Positions 50,511 through 62,507 are shown, numbered from the stretch's first letter. The stretch: DNA of 64,000 nucleotides from an uncultured Clostridia bacterium (GCA_947630745.1 CANRIT010000006.1:1-64000); one strand, 5' to 3'. Numbers and translations: made by a program. The notes: generated from the letters alone by a model not told the origin.

Positions 50511-53500
50511 GTCGTCAAACATGATGTCGACATTTTGATTTGCGGAAATATCGTCTTTGGTTTGTTTTGGAATAATATTCCTATACGCTGGCGAACCTGT
50601 GCCGGCTGGAATCATCTTACCGATTATGATATTTTCTTTAAGGCCGGTTAAGTGATCAACCTTACCCTTTAATGCTGCCTCAGTCAACACATTGCTGCTT
50701 TCCTGGAAGGATGCTGCAGACAAGAAACTTTCGGTGGTCAAAGATGCCTTGGTTATACCTTGCAATTCGCGTTTTGCGGTTGCTGGCATGCCACCCTCTT
50801 GAAGAGCTTTTTGGTTAGCCTCTTCAAACACGCGGTTATCCACAATATCGCCCGGCAACAAATCGGTGTCGCCAGCATTTTCAATTTTAACCTTGCGTAA
50901 CATCTGTCTAATAATAATTTCCAAGTGTTTTGCGTTGATAGAAACGGATTGAGATTTGTAAACCTCCAAAACCTCGTTAAGCAGGTATTCTTGCACTGCT
51001 TTGACACCACGTGTGCGCAAAACATCGCGTGGGTTTAGTGGACCTTCGGTTAATGCAGTGCCCGGAGATACAACATCGCCATTTTTAACCTTTATGGTTG
51101 AGCCAAATGGCAAAATGTAACTTTCTTCCGTTCCGTTGCCCTTGATTACCACTTCAAAGCGCTTGTCAATTTGATTTATGCTAACCTTGCCTCCAACATC
51201 ACAAATGACTGCTGCACCCTTAGGGTTGCGGGCTTCAAAAATTTCTTCAACCCTAGGCAAACCTGAGGTAATATCTTCTGCTGCTGCACCACCGCTGTGG
51301 AAGGTACGCAACACAAGCTGAGTACCAGGTTCACCAATTGACTGAGCTGCGATAACGCCGACAGCCTCGCCCACATGAACCACATCATTTGTGGACATGT
51401 CGCGTCCGTAACACTTGCAGCACACGCCAGATTTTGCCTTACATGTTAAAATGCTGCGGATTGGCACACGGGTGATGCCCGCGTCAACAATAATCTGAGC
51501 CAAATCGTTGGTTATATAGCAATCTGCTGGGCAGATTTCTTGTTTGGTTTTTGGATTTATAATTGCTTGCGAAGTGAACCTGCCCACAATACGATCAAAC
51601 AGTGTTTCAATAACTGCGCCTTTTTGGGCAATTTCGGTAACTTCTATACCCTTAACTGATTCGCCTAAATTTGCAAAGCAGTCTTCCTCGGTAACGGTTG
51701 TGTCTTGCGCAATATCCACCAGCCTACGGGTTAAGTAACCAGAGTCAGCTGTTTTAAGTGCGGTATCCATCAGCTGTTTACGCGCACCACGCGCTGCACT
51801 GTAGTATTCCAACGAGGTTAAACCTCTTCTAAAGTTGTTTTTAACTGGAACTTCGCTTAGGCCACCGCTTGCCGAGTCCATGTTACCCATAATGCCGCAA
51901 AGTTGTTTTAACAAGTCGTCCGAACCACGCGCTTTTGAAGTCAACATAATTTTTAATGGATTGAATTTATCCATTTGGCTGGATGTGGCTTTAATAACCT
52001 TATCCACCGTTTCACGCCAAACTTCCAAGTTCCTTGAACGCTTTGCAGAGTATTCCATCAAACCTTGATTGTAAAGCTCGTTGTTTTCTGCAACTTTTTG
52101 TTCTGCCTCGTGCAAATATGTGTCGCGCTCTTTCGACTCGGTTAAGTCGAATATAGAAATTGACAAGCTTGCCAAGGTGCTATATTTGTAACCCATGTTT
52201 TTGATATCGTCAACCATGGTAACTGTTGTGTTGGTGCCATGTTTGCGATAGCATGTTTCAATAAGGCTGGAATAATCACCTTTTGCAACTGGTTTATCAA
52301 TTTCAAATTTAAACGCATTTTCCTTTTTGGTGCGGTCAACAAAGCCCAAATCTTGCGGGATTATGCTGTTGAAGATAACTCTACCTAAAGTGGTTTGAGT
52401 GCGGCCGGTTAGTTGCTCACCTTCAAATTGTACGGTACGCCTTAAATTGATAAGTGCTTGCAGGCTTAACTCACCATTTTCGTAAGCAAGGTTTGCCTCG
52501 TCCACGCTGGCGAAAGTCATACCCTCACCCTTTGCACCTTCACGCACCATTGTTAGATAATAGTTACCATAAATCATATCCAAACTTGGCAACATATTTG
52601 GCTTGCCATCGCTTGGTTTTAATACGTTGTTAGAAGCAAGCAACAACATTCTGGCTTCGGTACGCGCTTCAACCGAAAGTGGAAGGTGAATTGCCATTTG
52701 GTCACCATCGAAGTCGGCGTTAAAGCCGCCGCACGCCAAAGGTGGAAGACGAAGGGCTTTACCTTCAACCAAAATTGGTTCAAACGCTTGAACAGAAAGT
52801 TTGTGAAGGGTTGGTGCACGGTTTAAAAGCACTGGATGCCCTTGAACAACTTCGGACAAAATATCGTACACAATTGGGCGTTCTTGGTCAATCATGCGGG
52901 TGGCTTTTTTAAGGTTGTTGGTTGCATTAAGTTCCAACAAACGCTTAATGATAAATGGACGGAACAATTCAAGTGCAATCATCTTTGGAAGACCGCATTG
53001 ATAAATTTTAAGTTCTGGTCCAACAACGATAACGCTACGGCCAGAATAGTCCACACGTTTACCCAATAAGTTTTGACGGAAACGGCCGTGTTTACCCTTT
53101 AAGGATGCGGTTAACGATTTTAAATCACGCTGGCGGCTGCCTTGAACTGCCCTGCCACGCTTGCCGTTATCAAACAGCGCATCAACTGCCTCTTGCAACA
53201 TACGCTTTTCGTTACGCACAATAATTTCTGGTGCGCCAAGCTCCATAAGCTTTTTAAGACGATTGTTGCGGTTGATAACACGGCGATACAAATCGTTTAA
53301 GTCGGATGCGGCAAACTTGCCACCATCAATTTGCACAAGTGGGCGCAAATCTGGTGGGATAACTGGGATAACATCCAAAATCATCCAGCTTGGTTTGTTG
53401 CCAGATTTTATAAACGCTTCAATAACATCCAATTTTTTGGTTGCTTTAAGTTTGCGCTGACCTTTGGCTGTGTGCATAATTTTGGTAAGTTCTTCGCGTT

Positions 53501-54062
53501 CCTTTTCCAAATCGATGTCGTTTAAAAGTTCCTTAATCGCTTCTGCACCCATGCCGGCACGGAAACCATCTGGACCATACTTTTCAACTGCATCGCGATA
53601 TTCCCTATCACGGATTACTTGTTTGTAAGTGAATTCGGTGTTTTTAGGGTCAAGCACAACATAAGAAACATAATACAACACTTCGTCCAATTGTTTTGGG
53701 CTCATGTCCAAAATAAATCCCATGCGGCTTGGCACGCCTTTAAAGAACCAAATGTGGCTAACTGGGCAGGCAAGTTCAATATGCCCCATGCGCTCACGCC
53801 TAACTTTGCTGCGGGTAACTTCCACCCCACATTTGTCGCACACCACGCCTTTATATCTTACTCTTTTATACTTACCGCAATGGCATTCCCAGTCCTTTTT
53901 AGGTCCAAAAATGCGTTCACAAAACAAACCATCTTTTTCTGGCTTTTGTGTGCGGTAATTTATGGTTTCCGGTTTGGTGACCTCACCGCGAGACCAACTT
54001 CTAATCATCTCTGGTGAAGCAATGCCAACGCGGATAGAGTCAAAATTGTTTAATTCAAACAT
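50499..54062 (-). CDS. rpoC: DNA-directed RNA polymerase subunit beta'
   Basis: [16 protein letters not shown] catalytic motif; [23 protein letters not shown] zinc motif. Confidence 0.98.
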   Translation of the reverse strand: MFELNNFDSIRVGIASPEMIRSWSRGEVTKPETINYRTQKPEKDGLFCERIFGPKKDWECHCGKYKRVRYKGVVCDKCGVEVTRSKVRRERMGHIELACPVSHIWFFKGVPSRMGFILDMSPKQLDEVLYYVSYVVLDPKNTEFTYKQVIRDREYRDAVEKYGPDGFRAGMGAEAIKELLNDIDLEKEREELTKIMHTAKGQRKLKATKKLDVIEAFIKSGNKPSWMILDVIPVIPPDLRPLVQIDGGKFAASDLNDLYRRVINRNNRLKKLMELGAPEIIVRNEKRMLQEAVDALFDNGKRGRAVQGSRQRDLKSLTASLKGKHGRFRQNLLGKRVDYSGRSVIVVGPELKIYQCGLPKMIALELFRPFIIKRLLELNATNNLKKATRMIDQERPIVYDILSEVVQGHPVLLNRAPTLHKLSVQAFEPILVEGKALRLPPLACGGFNADFDGDQMAIHLPLSVEARTEARMLLLASNNVLKPSDGKPNMLPSLDMIYGNYYLTMVREGAKGEGMTFASVDEANLAYENGELSLQALINLRRTVQFEGEQLTGRTQTTLGRVIFNSIIPQDLGFVDRTKKENAFKFEIDKPVAKGDYSSLIETCYRKHGTNTTVTMVDDIKNMGYKYSTLASLSISIFDLTESKERDTYLHEAEQKVAENNELYNQGLMEYSAKRSRNLEVWRETVDKVIKATSSQMDKFNPLKIMLTSKARGSDDLLKQLCGIMGNMDSASGGLSEVPVKNNFRRGLTSLEYYSAARGARKQLMDTALKTADSGYLTRRLVDIAQDTTVTEEDCFANLGESVKGIEVTEIAQKGAVIETLFDRIVGRFTSQAIINPKTKQEICPADCYITNDLAQIIVDAGITRVPIRSILTCKAKSGVCCKCYGRDMSTNDVVHVGEAVGVIAAQSIGEPGTQLVLRTFHSGGAAAEDITSGLPRVEEIFEARNPKGAAVICDVGGKVSINQIDKRFEVVIKGNGTEESYILPFGSTIKVKNGDVVSPGTALTEGPLNPRDVLRTRGVKAVQEYLLNEVLEVYKSQSVSINAKHLEIIIRQMLRKVKIENAGDTDLLPGDIVDNRVFEEANQKALQEGGMPATAKRELQGITKASLTTESFLSAASFQESSNVLTEAALKGKVDHLTGLKENIIIGKMIPAGTGSPAYRNIIPKQTKDDISANQNVDIMFDDIDE

Positions 54063-54073
54063 TTCTTTTCCTC

Positions 54074-57000
54074 CTAATCATCCAAATCGTCGAATAAATC
54101 GGACTCATCAAATGCGGTGTTGTTAACATCATTTTCGTAATCTTTTGCAATATCGTCAAATTCAAGAGTGACATCTTCAAGCACTGGTTTGTTAACTGGT
54201 TCAACTGCGCTAACCTCTTCGCCCTCGTCACCAACTTCGTTGATGGTAAGCTCGTGATTATCAGCAGTTAAAATCTTAACATCTAGGCACAAGCCTTGCA
54301 TTTCTTTAACCAAAACCTTAAACGATTCTGGCATGCCGGGCTCTGGGATAGGCTCACCTTTAACGATTGCCTCGTAAGTTTTAATACGCCCTTCCACATC
54401 GTCCGACTTGATTGTAAGCATTTCTTGCAACAAGCGCGATGCGCCATATGCTTCAAGCGCCCACACTTCCATTTCACCAAAACGCTGACCACCAAGTTGG
54501 CTGCGTCCGCCAAGTGGTTGTTGTGTGATAAGTGCATATGTGCCAATGCCACGCGCGTGGATTTTATCGTCAACCATGTGGTTAAGTTTTAACATATACA
54601 TAACGCCAACCGTGGTTTTGTTTTCAAACGGCAAACCAGTACGTCCATCATAGAGTTGCATTTTGCCATCTTCCGGAAGGTTGTTTGCTTTAAGTAATGC
54701 TTTAATATCTTCTTCACTTGCACCATCAAAGGCAGGGGTAGCAATTTTCCAATCCAAATGCTTTGCTGCCCAACCCAAGTGCATTTCAAGCAACTGGCTT
54801 AAATTCATACGGCTTGGGATGCCAAGTGGGTTGACAATTATATCAACCGTTTCGCCATTTGGCATGTATGGCATGTCATTTTCTGGCAAAACAACCGAGA
54901 TACAACCCTTGTTACCATAACGACCGGCAAGTTTATCGCCCACTTGCAAAATACGCTTTTGTGCGATGTAAACTTTAACCATCATATTTACGCCAGCATC
55001 AAGTTCGTCTTTATTTTTCCTTGACAAAATTTCTATGCCGACAACCACACCTTCTTCGCCATGTTTAACTTTAAGCGAGGTGTTTTTAACTTCTTTTGTC
55101 TTTTCACCAAAAATGGCTTTTAACAAACGCTCTTCTGGGGTAAGGTCGGTTTCACCTTTAGGGGTAACTTTACCAACCAAAATATCGCCAACTTTAACCT
55201 CAGTACCAATGCGGACAATACCATTTTCGTCCAAATTTTTAAGCGCATCTTCGCCCACACCAGCAATGTCGCGTGTAATTTCTTCATCGCCCAATTTGGT
55301 GGTTCTAGCCTCGGTGTGGACTTGTTGTATGGAAATAGATGTAAACGCATCTTCACGCACAATGCGTTGGTTGATTAAAATTGCGTCTTCAAATGTATAA
55401 CCTTCCCAGTTCATAACTGCTACGGTCATGTTTTTGCCAAGTGCCAATTCGCCTTTATCAGTTGAAGCACCATCGGCAAGCACATCGCCTTTTTTAACCT
55501 TTTCACCCTTTTTAACAATAGGTTTTTGGTTAAAACATGCCTTTTCGTTAGTGCGTTCAAACTTGCGAAGTTTGTGGTTGATGATGCTGCCATCTGCATA
55601 TTCCATTGTGATGTAATCACTAGAAACATATTTGCACACGCCATCTTGTTCTGCCAAAACCATAGCACCCGAATCAACTGCGGCTTTGTGTTCTACACCT
55701 GTGCCGACAATTGGGCTATCCGAACGGATAAGCGGAACAGCTTGGCACTGCATGTTTGCGCCCATCAGCGCACGGTTACCTGTGCTGTGTTCAACAAATG
55801 GGATAAGGCTTACGCTGATTGAAAGCAACTGCCTTGGGCTTAAATCTACAAAATCTATCATGCTGCTGTCAACATGGGCAGTTTCCCCATTGTGACGGCA
55901 ATCAACAAATCCATCCAAAATTTTGCCATCTTCGCTTTGTGGTACGGTGGCTTGGGCGATGTAATGCCCAGTTTCTTCATCCGCCATCATAAATACTATA
56001 TCGTTTGTGATTTTGCGGGTTTTTGGGTCAACCTTTCTGTATGGGGTTTCAATAAATCCATACATATTAATACGCGCGTACGCGGTTGGGGAATCCATCA
56101 AACCGATTGCCGAACCTTCTGGTGTTTCTGCCACACAGATACGGCCGTAGTGTGATGGGTTAATATCACGCGCTTCCGCACTGGCACGTTCCTTCCTTAA
56201 ACCGCCTGGTCCAAGTGAAGAAAAACGCCTTTTATGCCTTAAACTTGCGGCTGGGTTGATTTGGTCCATAAGCGCGCTAAGTTGGCTGGTTGCCATAAAT
56301 TCTTTAAGGGTTTTGTTTATATACCTTGCGTTTACAATTTTGCTTGGAGTAGCATCGGTCAAATCGCGTGACTGCAAATTTTCCCTAACCTGTGTTTGAA
56401 GTTTAAGCATACCACGCCTAAACTCGTCTTTTAACAGCTCACCACATCTTGCCACGCGGCGGATTGAAAGGTTGTCCACCTCGTCCGTGCTTCCCAAACC
56501 GTCAATAAGGTTAAGGTGATAGCTTATTGTTGCAACAAAGTCATCCAAGGTAACTTGAAAATCTTCCAACTTATAAACATTTTGTTGAATGGCTTGTTTA
56601 AGGCTTGCTTCGTCCTTATTTGCCTTCATAATCTCTTGCAACAAAGGAAGGTAAACAAGCTCGGTTATGCCCAATTCTTCCGGATTAAGTTTTGCATATG
56701 CTTTAAGGTCAACGCGCTTGTTGCCCACAACATGCACCACTTTATCGTTAACTAAAACATCAACTTCGTTTATGCCTGCATTTTGGATTGCAACTGCGGT
56801 GTCATGGTCAATAATTTCACCTTTTGTAACAAACACCTTTTTGCCAAGCTTAATGTCGTTTGCGGCAATTTGGTCGGTTATGCGGTTTGCAACGGACAAT
56901 TTTTTGTTAAGTTTAAACCTGCCCACCTTTTCCAAATTATACTGCTGAACATTGAAAAACCTGTCGTTAATATACGCCAAAGTGTTTTCTGGGTTAGGGA

Positions 57001-57745
57001 TTTCACCTGGGCGTGTTCTGCGACCAAATTCTATAAGTGCCTCTTCTTGAGTTAGTTGAGGTTCTTTTTCAAGGGTGTTTACAATAAATGGATGGTTGCC
57101 AAAAATTTGTTTAATCTCTTCATTTTCATAACCAAAGCATTTTAAAAACACGCCAAGGCTCATTTTAAACTTTCTGTCAACCACAACGCGCATTGTGTCG
57201 CCCGTAACTTGTTCGGTTTGCATCCACATGCCGTGGCTTGGTTGGATTGAGCCATGATAATCCATTCTGCCATACTTGTTAAGCGCGCCATCAAAAAGCG
57301 CACCAGGAGATTTAACCAACTGGCTTAAAACAACACGCTCTACCCCATTGCAGATAAATCCGCCGTCATTTGACATGTATGGGATGTCGCCAAGGAAGAC
57401 TTCCTCGTCAACAATCTGCCCAGTTTCTTTAACCAAAAGGCGAACATTTACTTTAAGTGGAACGGTGTAACTTGTCTGTTTAAGTTTGCACTCTGCCCAC
57501 GAATATTTTGGGGTTTTGTCTATGCTATAACCTAAAAAAGACAACTCTGCTTTGTTAGAGTAGTCTACAATAGGATTAAATTCATTCAAAACCTCGCCAA
57601 TGCCGACGTTTAAGAAATGATTATAGTCCTCCTTAACGTCATTAAGCCAGTCTGGTATCACGTATGGGACATTGATTTTAGCAAAACTCATGCGTTCAGC
57701 CTTGCCCTGCTTAATTTTTTTGATGTTGAGTGTTGAATCCATCAT
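54074..57745 (-). CDS. rpoB: DNA-directed RNA polymerase subunit beta
   Basis: [41 protein letters not shown] motifs; SD AAGGAG. Confidence 0.98.
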   Translation of the reverse strand: MMDSTLNIKKIKQGKAERMSFAKINVPYVIPDWLNDVKEDYNHFLNVGIGEVLNEFNPIVDYSNKAELSFLGYSIDKTPKYSWAECKLKQTSYTVPLKVNVRLLVKETGQIVDEEVFLGDIPYMSNDGGFICNGVERVVLSQLVKSPGALFDGALNKYGRMDYHGSIQPSHGMWMQTEQVTGDTMRVVVDRKFKMSLGVFLKCFGYENEEIKQIFGNHPFIVNTLEKEPQLTQEEALIEFGRRTRPGEIPNPENTLAYINDRFFNVQQYNLEKVGRFKLNKKLSVANRITDQIAANDIKLGKKVFVTKGEIIDHDTAVAIQNAGINEVDVLVNDKVVHVVGNKRVDLKAYAKLNPEELGITELVYLPLLQEIMKANKDEASLKQAIQQNVYKLEDFQVTLDDFVATISYHLNLIDGLGSTDEVDNLSIRRVARCGELLKDEFRRGMLKLQTQVRENLQSRDLTDATPSKIVNARYINKTLKEFMATSQLSALMDQINPAASLRHKRRFSSLGPGGLRKERASAEARDINPSHYGRICVAETPEGSAIGLMDSPTAYARINMYGFIETPYRKVDPKTRKITNDIVFMMADEETGHYIAQATVPQSEDGKILDGFVDCRHNGETAHVDSSMIDFVDLSPRQLLSISVSLIPFVEHSTGNRALMGANMQCQAVPLIRSDSPIVGTGVEHKAAVDSGAMVLAEQDGVCKYVSSDYITMEYADGSIINHKLRKFERTNEKACFNQKPIVKKGEKVKKGDVLADGASTDKGELALGKNMTVAVMNWEGYTFEDAILINQRIVREDAFTSISIQQVHTEARTTKLGDEEITRDIAGVGEDALKNLDENGIVRIGTEVKVGDILVGKVTPKGETDLTPEERLLKAIFGEKTKEVKNTSLKVKHGEEGVVVGIEILSRKNKDELDAGVNMMVKVYIAQKRILQVGDKLAGRYGNKGCISVVLPENDMPYMPNGETVDIIVNPLGIPSRMNLSQLLEMHLGWAAKHLDWKIATPAFDGASEEDIKALLKANNLPEDGKMQLYDGRTGLPFENKTTVGVMYMLKLNHMVDDKIHARGIGTYALITQQPLGGRSQLGGQRFGEMEVWALEAYGASRLLQEMLTIKSDDVEGRIKTYEAIVKGEPIPEPGMPESFKVLVKEMQGLCLDVKILTADNHELTINEVGDEGEEVSAVEPVNKPVLEDVTLEFDDIAKDYENDVNNTAFDESDLFDDLDD

Positions 57746-57941
57746 TTAACTCCTTATTAAGTTAATTTCTCTCTATTTTATAGGTGTTTTTTGGCAATTT
57801 AAAAATTAAGAGAATTTTTGATACTAGGTTATTCTAACACAATAATCAATTTGTGTCAATAGATTTTTGGTATTTTTTTAAAAAAATTTTTATAAATGTC
57901 GGTTTTTTGTAATTATTGCCAAAATTCGTCCAAATAAAACA

Positions 57942-57968
57942 AAAAAAGGTGCGCTTTTCACCTTTTGT
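57942..57968 (-). terminator. intrinsic terminator of the 57978 gene
   Basis: AAAAGGTG-CGCTTTT-CACCTTTT. Confidence 0.7.
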
Positions 57969-57977
57969 TGCAACTAA

Positions 57978-58427
57978 TTAATTTTGATTGTTTGCGTTTT
58001 TAACCGCCTCGTCAACCAGCTGCTCTGCCGATTTAAACTTCATGCAAAGCGCGGCAATCATAAAGCCAACAACAATAAGCGAGCCAGAAATTGCATTTAC
58101 CACAAGCAGTGTTATAATGTTGTGTTTTCTGTTGCTTAAATGCTTTGCATCCAAAATTACGCGTATGCCAAAAACCAAATCAAGCGCGGCAAGTATAAGC
58201 GACATTATCCCTATAAAAATAACCACTTTGCGCAGCATGTCGGTAACAAGTTGAAGATCTGCGGTTGTGTAACCCATTTCGGTAAGTTCCGCCTCTGTAA
58301 ACAGGTCGGTAACATTTAAAATTGATGAGCTTGTTAGGTAAATAATCGCCGCAAAAATCAAAATGCCAGCAAACACAATTGCAAGTATGCCGCCCGCACG
58401 CATTAAACCCTTTTTTGTTTTGTTCAT
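57978..58427 (-). CDS. hypothetical multi-pass membrane protein
   Basis: Four hydrophobic segments; start trimmed to MNKTKKG (SD GGAGG). Confidence 0.7.
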   Translation of the reverse strand: MNKTKKGLMRAGGILAIVFAGILIFAAIIYLTSSSILNVTDLFTEAELTEMGYTTADLQLVTDMLRKVVIFIGIMSLILAALDLVFGIRVILDAKHLSNRKHNIITLLVVNAISGSLIVVGFMIAALCMKFKSAEQLVDEAVKNANNQN

Positions 58428-58524
58428 ATTGCCTCCAATCAATTATATTTTAGCGCGGTTTAAAAAATAAGTCAAACAATTGGATGTTGGGAATAAAATA
58501 TTAATTATAAATGCCACCAAACCC

Positions 58525-58559
58525 TTTGCAAAATTTTAAGTTTGTGTTATAATTGAATT
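58525..58559 (+). promoter_or_regulatory. candidate holB promoter, leaderless geometry
   Basis: TTTGCA-N17-TGT-TATAAT-N6-ATG, no SD (N17 includes TGT). Confidence 0.6.
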
Positions 58560-59468
58560 ATGATTTGCTTAAACAACACAACCTTATTTAAAAATATAAA
58601 ACTTAACAATCACCATGCGTATTTGTTTTATTCGCTTGATGAAGAGTTGAATAATTTGGTGGCGGAAAATTTTGCCAAGATGCTTGTGTGTGAAAATGGC
58701 AATATGTGCAACAATTGTTACGCTTGCCGCCAGTTTGACACAAGCACACATCCAGATGTTACAATTTTAAAGCAAGACAGCATTAAGGTGGACGATGTAA
58801 ACAAAATTATTGCCAAACTTTCCACCACCCCACTTGCAGGCGACAAAAAGGTGTTTGTAATTTTGAATGCGGAAACTATAAACGAAATTTCGCAAAACAA
58901 ACTTTTAAAGTCGCTTGAAGAGCCGGCTAAAAACAATGTGTTTATTTTGACCACAACCAAAACGGACAAACTTTTGCCTACCGTTTTAAGCCGACTTAAC
59001 AAAATTTATTTGCCTTCGCTTGATGCGGCGGACAGAAAGTTGATTGTTGATGCGTATTTGGCTGCTGGGCTTGATATTAAACAATTTTTGCAGCCAGATT
59101 GCACGCTTAGTGAGGCGGTTAAATTTGCAACTGACAAAAATTTTATTGCCACGGTAAACAGCATTTTTGATTTGCTTAGCAATTTAAACACAACGGCGGA
59201 CATTCCGCGTGTGGTTGGCGAGTTGAAAGATTTTGATAAAAGCATATTTTTTGCGTGTTTGCAAGATGTGTTTATAAGTTTGGCAAACAACAGCACAAAA
59301 TATCCGCGCATTGATGAAATAAAATCAAAATACCCCCCACGGGCATTAACAAAAATTATCCCGCTTGTTGAAAGGGCGTATTTGTATCAAAATTCAAATG
59401 TAAACTTTACATATATTTTGGATAATTTGTTGTTTAATATTTTAAAGGAGAAATTTTTATGCAATTAA
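58560..59468 (+). CDS. holB: DNA polymerase III delta' subunit
   Basis: CNNCYACRQFDTSTHPDV zinc motif, NKLLKSLEEPAKNNVFILTTT clamp-loader motif. Confidence 0.9.
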   Translation: MICLNNTTLFKNIKLNNHHAYLFYSLDEELNNLVAENFAKMLVCENGNMCNNCYACRQFDTSTHPDVTILKQDSIKVDDVNKIIAKLSTTPLAGDKKVFVILNAETINEISQNKLLKSLEEPAKNNVFILTTTKTDKLLPTVLSRLNKIYLPSLDAADRKLIVDAYLAAGLDIKQFLQPDCTLSEAVKFATDKNFIATVNSIFDLLSNLNTTADIPRVVGELKDFDKSIFFACLQDVFISLANNSTKYPRIDEIKSKYPPRALTKIIPLVERAYLYQNSNVNFTYILDNLLFNILKEKFLCN

Positions 59469-60256
59469 CCGAACTTGTTATGTTTAACAGCCCAATAAAT
59501 CTATATGCCCCCGCGGGGGATTATAAACGCGGACAGCGCGTGGTTGTTTCTACCCCAACTGGCCAGGAACTTGGCATTGTTAAAGGAGTGGTTGAACGGG
59601 AGGATGCTGACCCGGTTGACATTATCCGCGCCGCAACAAAGGAAGATAACGCAATTCACTGCGAAAACTGCATTTATGCGCGCAAATTGTTGCCTGAAAT
59701 TAAAGAAGAGGCCAAAAAACTTGGTTTGGATATGAAAGTTGGCTTTATTTCCACAAATTTTGAACGCACCAAACTGGTGGTCAATTACACTGCGGATGAG
59801 CGTGTGGATTTTAGGGAACTTATTAAAATTTTAGGTGCTAAATATAAAACCAGAATTGAGATGCGCCAGATTGGCAACAGAGATGAAACTAAGACCATAG
59901 GGGCCATGGGTATTTGCGGGCGTGAATGTTGCTGCAAACTTTACTTGTCCGATTTTGATAAGGTTAGCATAAAAATGGCAAAAAATCAAAACCTTGCGCT
60001 TAACCCTACCCGCATAAACGGAATGTGTGGTAGACTTTTGTGCTGCCTTAAATACGAAGACGATTTTTATGACGAACTGCAAAAGAAAATGCCACATGTT
60101 GGCAGCACTGTTATAACTGCTGATGGCAAAGGCACGGTAACTACCACTGACTTTTTAAAAGAAACTGTTACTGTAAGTTTTGTTAAGGATGACACAACTG
60201 AAGTTAAAACCTATCCGCTTGCCGACATCAAGCAAAAAGATAGCGCGAACAAATAA
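59459..60256 (+). CDS. ricT: PSP1-domain protein (YaaT/RicT-like)
   Basis: CGRECCCKLYLSDFDKVSIKMAKNQNLALNPTRINGMCGRLLCCLKYE. Confidence 0.92.
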   Translation: MQLTELVMFNSPINLYAPAGDYKRGQRVVVSTPTGQELGIVKGVVEREDADPVDIIRAATKEDNAIHCENCIYARKLLPEIKEEAKKLGLDMKVGFISTNFERTKLVVNYTADERVDFRELIKILGAKYKTRIEMRQIGNRDETKTIGAMGICGRECCCKLYLSDFDKVSIKMAKNQNLALNPTRINGMCGRLLCCLKYEDDFYDELQKKMPHVGSTVITADGKGTVTTTDFLKETVTVSFVKDDTTEVKTYPLADIKQKDSANK

Positions 60257-60327
60257 TATACCCCACCCCCGCATGTTTATTATTGCAAAATAATTTTAAA
60301 ACTACATATGCTCGCAAGGGGTATATT
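60255..60327. repeat. 10-bp perfect inverted repeat AATATACCCC / GGGGTATATT
   Basis: Arms 60255-60264 and 60318-60327 in the ricT-trmN6 intergenic region. Confidence 0.6.
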
Positions 60328-60341
60328 TGCTTAGGAAGAGT

Positions 60342-61013
60342 ATGAAGATAGAAAATTTTAAATTAGAACATTTTGATAACGGAATATCAATCTATCAAAG
60401 TGATGATTTATACAAATTTACCATGGATGCAATTTTGCTTGCCAAGTTTTGCAACATTAAGCACAGCGACAATGTGCTTGAACTTTGCGCGGGAAGTGGA
60501 GTTATAAGTTTTTATGCCTACTCGCTTTGCCCGTTTAATCATCTATATTTTAACGAAATTCAAAGCGAAATGTGCGTAATTATTGAACAAAACATAAAAT
60601 TTAATGGTTTTGGACGCAGAAGTAAAATTTTTAAGTGTAATTTAAAGGAATTAAAACCGGCTGATTTTGTTAAACCACTTGATGTTGTTATCTGCAACCC
60701 GCCTTATTTAAAGGTTAATGGCACAAGCAAAATTAATGCCAAAAAAGAAATTGCACTTGCAAGGCACGAAATTGAAGCCACGCTTGAAGATATAGTAAGC
60801 AAGGCAAGCGAACTTTTAAAAGATAAGGGGCGGCTGTATATGGTGCATCTGGCAAGCCGAGTGGATGAAATTGTTACGCTTTGCCACAAATACAATATTA
60901 ATGTTAAGCAGTTGAAATTTATTTTCCATGGCGAAAAGGATGCGTATTTGGTGCTTGTGGAAGCGGTTAAAAATTCGCAATTTGGTGTGCGAGTTACAAA
61001 AAATCAGGAGTAG
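60342..61013 (+). CDS. tRNA1(Val) (adenine37-N6)-methyltransferase-like (YabB/TrmN6)
   Basis: VLELCAGSGVISF SAM motif; VVICNPPYLK; start trimmed to MKIENFK. Confidence 0.85.
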   Translation: MKIENFKLEHFDNGISIYQSDDLYKFTMDAILLAKFCNIKHSDNVLELCAGSGVISFYAYSLCPFNHLYFNEIQSEMCVIIEQNIKFNGFGRRSKIFKCNLKELKPADFVKPLDVVICNPPYLKVNGTSKINAKKEIALARHEIEATLEDIVSKASELLKDKGRLYMVHLASRVDEIVTLCHKYNINVKQLKFIFHGEKDAYLVLVEAVKNSQFGVRVTKNQE

Positions 61014-61015
61014 AT

Positions 61016-61636
61016 ATGTTTGATGATATAAAAATTAATTGCCATAGTTCAATTTGCCTTGGTGGGAACATTTATGTTGACCCGTTTAAAATTGAAAACG
61101 CGCCACACAATGCCCGACTTATTTTTATAACCCACTCGCATTATGACCATTTGGAAATTGAATCGATTGACAAAATAAAAAACGACAACACAATAATAAT
61201 TTGCACGCCCGACAGCGAAAAAATATTAAAAAATGCAAAAATTTCAAATAAAATTGTGATTGTAAAGCCAAACGAACACAAAATTGTTGATGGAGTTGAA
61301 TTTGACACCTTCCCTGCATACAATGTTGGGCATCATCATTTTAGGGAATTAAATTTTGTTGGCTACACATTAAATATTGATAATACAAAAATAACAATTT
61401 GCGGTGATACGGATTTTACACCCGAACTGGCAAAAATAAAAACCGACATATTGCTTATACCCATAGGGGGTACTTACACAATGGACGCATGTGAGGCTGC
61501 AAACGCCACAAACACAATTAAACCAAAACTTGTTATCCCCACCCACTACAACACCCTTGTTGGCACTAAGGCGGACGAAAAAACATTCATTCAAAATGTA
61601 AACAAAAACATTCAAGTTAAAATTTTAGTAAATTAA
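61016..61636 (+). CDS. metallo-beta-lactamase-fold hydrolase
   Basis: ITHSHYDHLEIESIDKI, GDTDFTPE, PTHYNT. Confidence 0.88.
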   Translation: MFDDIKINCHSSICLGGNIYVDPFKIENAPHNARLIFITHSHYDHLEIESIDKIKNDNTIIICTPDSEKILKNAKISNKIVIVKPNEHKIVDGVEFDTFPAYNVGHHHFRELNFVGYTLNIDNTKITICGDTDFTPELAKIKTDILLIPIGGTYTMDACEAANATNTIKPKLVIPTHYNTLVGTKADEKTFIQNVNKNIQVKILVN

Positions 61637-61658
61637 CACTTTTTTAAGTGTTTTTTTA
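61635..61658 (+). terminator. intrinsic terminator
   Basis: AACACTT-TTTT-AAGTGTTTTTTT; overlaps TAA stop 61634-61636. Confidence 0.75.
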
Positions 61659-61671
61659 TTTACAAATTTGG

Positions 61672-61706
61672 TTGACATATTTTAATATTTTTGATACATT
61701 TATTGT
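61672..61706 (+). promoter_or_regulatory. candidate rsmI promoter, leaderless geometry
   Basis: TTGACA-N17-TACATT (TGn extended)-N6-ATG; no SD. Confidence 0.65.
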
Positions 61707-62507
61707 ATGTTATATTTTGTTGGCACGCCAATTGGAAATTTGGAGGATTTCACTTTCCGTGCGGTGGAAGTTTTAAAAAATGTGGATGTTATTGCATGTG
61801 AAGATACTCGCCACAGCAAAATTTTGCTAGATAATTATGGCATTTGTACAAAAACAATCGCTTATCACAAGTTTAATGAGCAAGCGAGCGCGGACGGCAT
61901 TGTTGAGCTGTTAAAAAGCGGAAAAAATGTGGCGGTAATTTCGGATGCTGGCATGCCAGTTATTTCCGACCCGGGCAATGTCCTTTGCAAAAAGTTGCAC
62001 GAAAACAATCTGCCTCACACGGTAATTCCGGGCGCAAATGCTGGGCTTAGCGCGCTTATTCTTTCTGGTTTTGATGCCACAAAGTTTGCATTTTTTGGCT
62101 TTTTAAGTGAAAAGAATAAGGAATTAAAGGTTCAGCTTAGCGAAATTGCAAATTTTTATGGTTCAATAATTATCTATTCAAGCAAATACAATATTAATAA
62201 AGATTTACAAAATTTGTATGCAGCGCTCGGTGGTGTGCGTGTGGCTGTGGTTAGCGAGATAACCAAGATGCACGAAAGCGCGACCATCCTTACCCTACCC
62301 GCGCAAATTGACCAGCCAAAAGGCGAATATGTGTTGGTGGTGGAAAATGTTAAGCCTGAGGTGTCCGCGCCCGATGACAAGCAAATTTTGCGCGAACTAA
62401 ATGAACTAATTAAAAGCATGCCAAAAAATGAAGCGATAAAGCAAATAAAACAAAAGTATAATTTAACAAAATCTTATGTTTACAATTTATTTGAAAATAA
62501 CAAATAG
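61707..62507 (+). CDS. rsmI: 16S rRNA (cytidine1402-2'-O)-methyltransferase
   Basis: MLYFVGTPIGNLEDFTFRAVEVLKNVDVIACEDTRHS; VISDAGMPVISDPG. Confidence 0.97.
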   Translation: MLYFVGTPIGNLEDFTFRAVEVLKNVDVIACEDTRHSKILLDNYGICTKTIAYHKFNEQASADGIVELLKSGKNVAVISDAGMPVISDPGNVLCKKLHENNLPHTVIPGANAGLSALILSGFDATKFAFFGFLSEKNKELKVQLSEIANFYGSIIIYSSKYNINKDLQNLYAALGGVRVAVVSEITKMHESATILTLPAQIDQPKGEYVLVVENVKPEVSAPDDKQILRELNELIKSMPKNEAIKQIKQKYNLTKSYVYNLFENNK

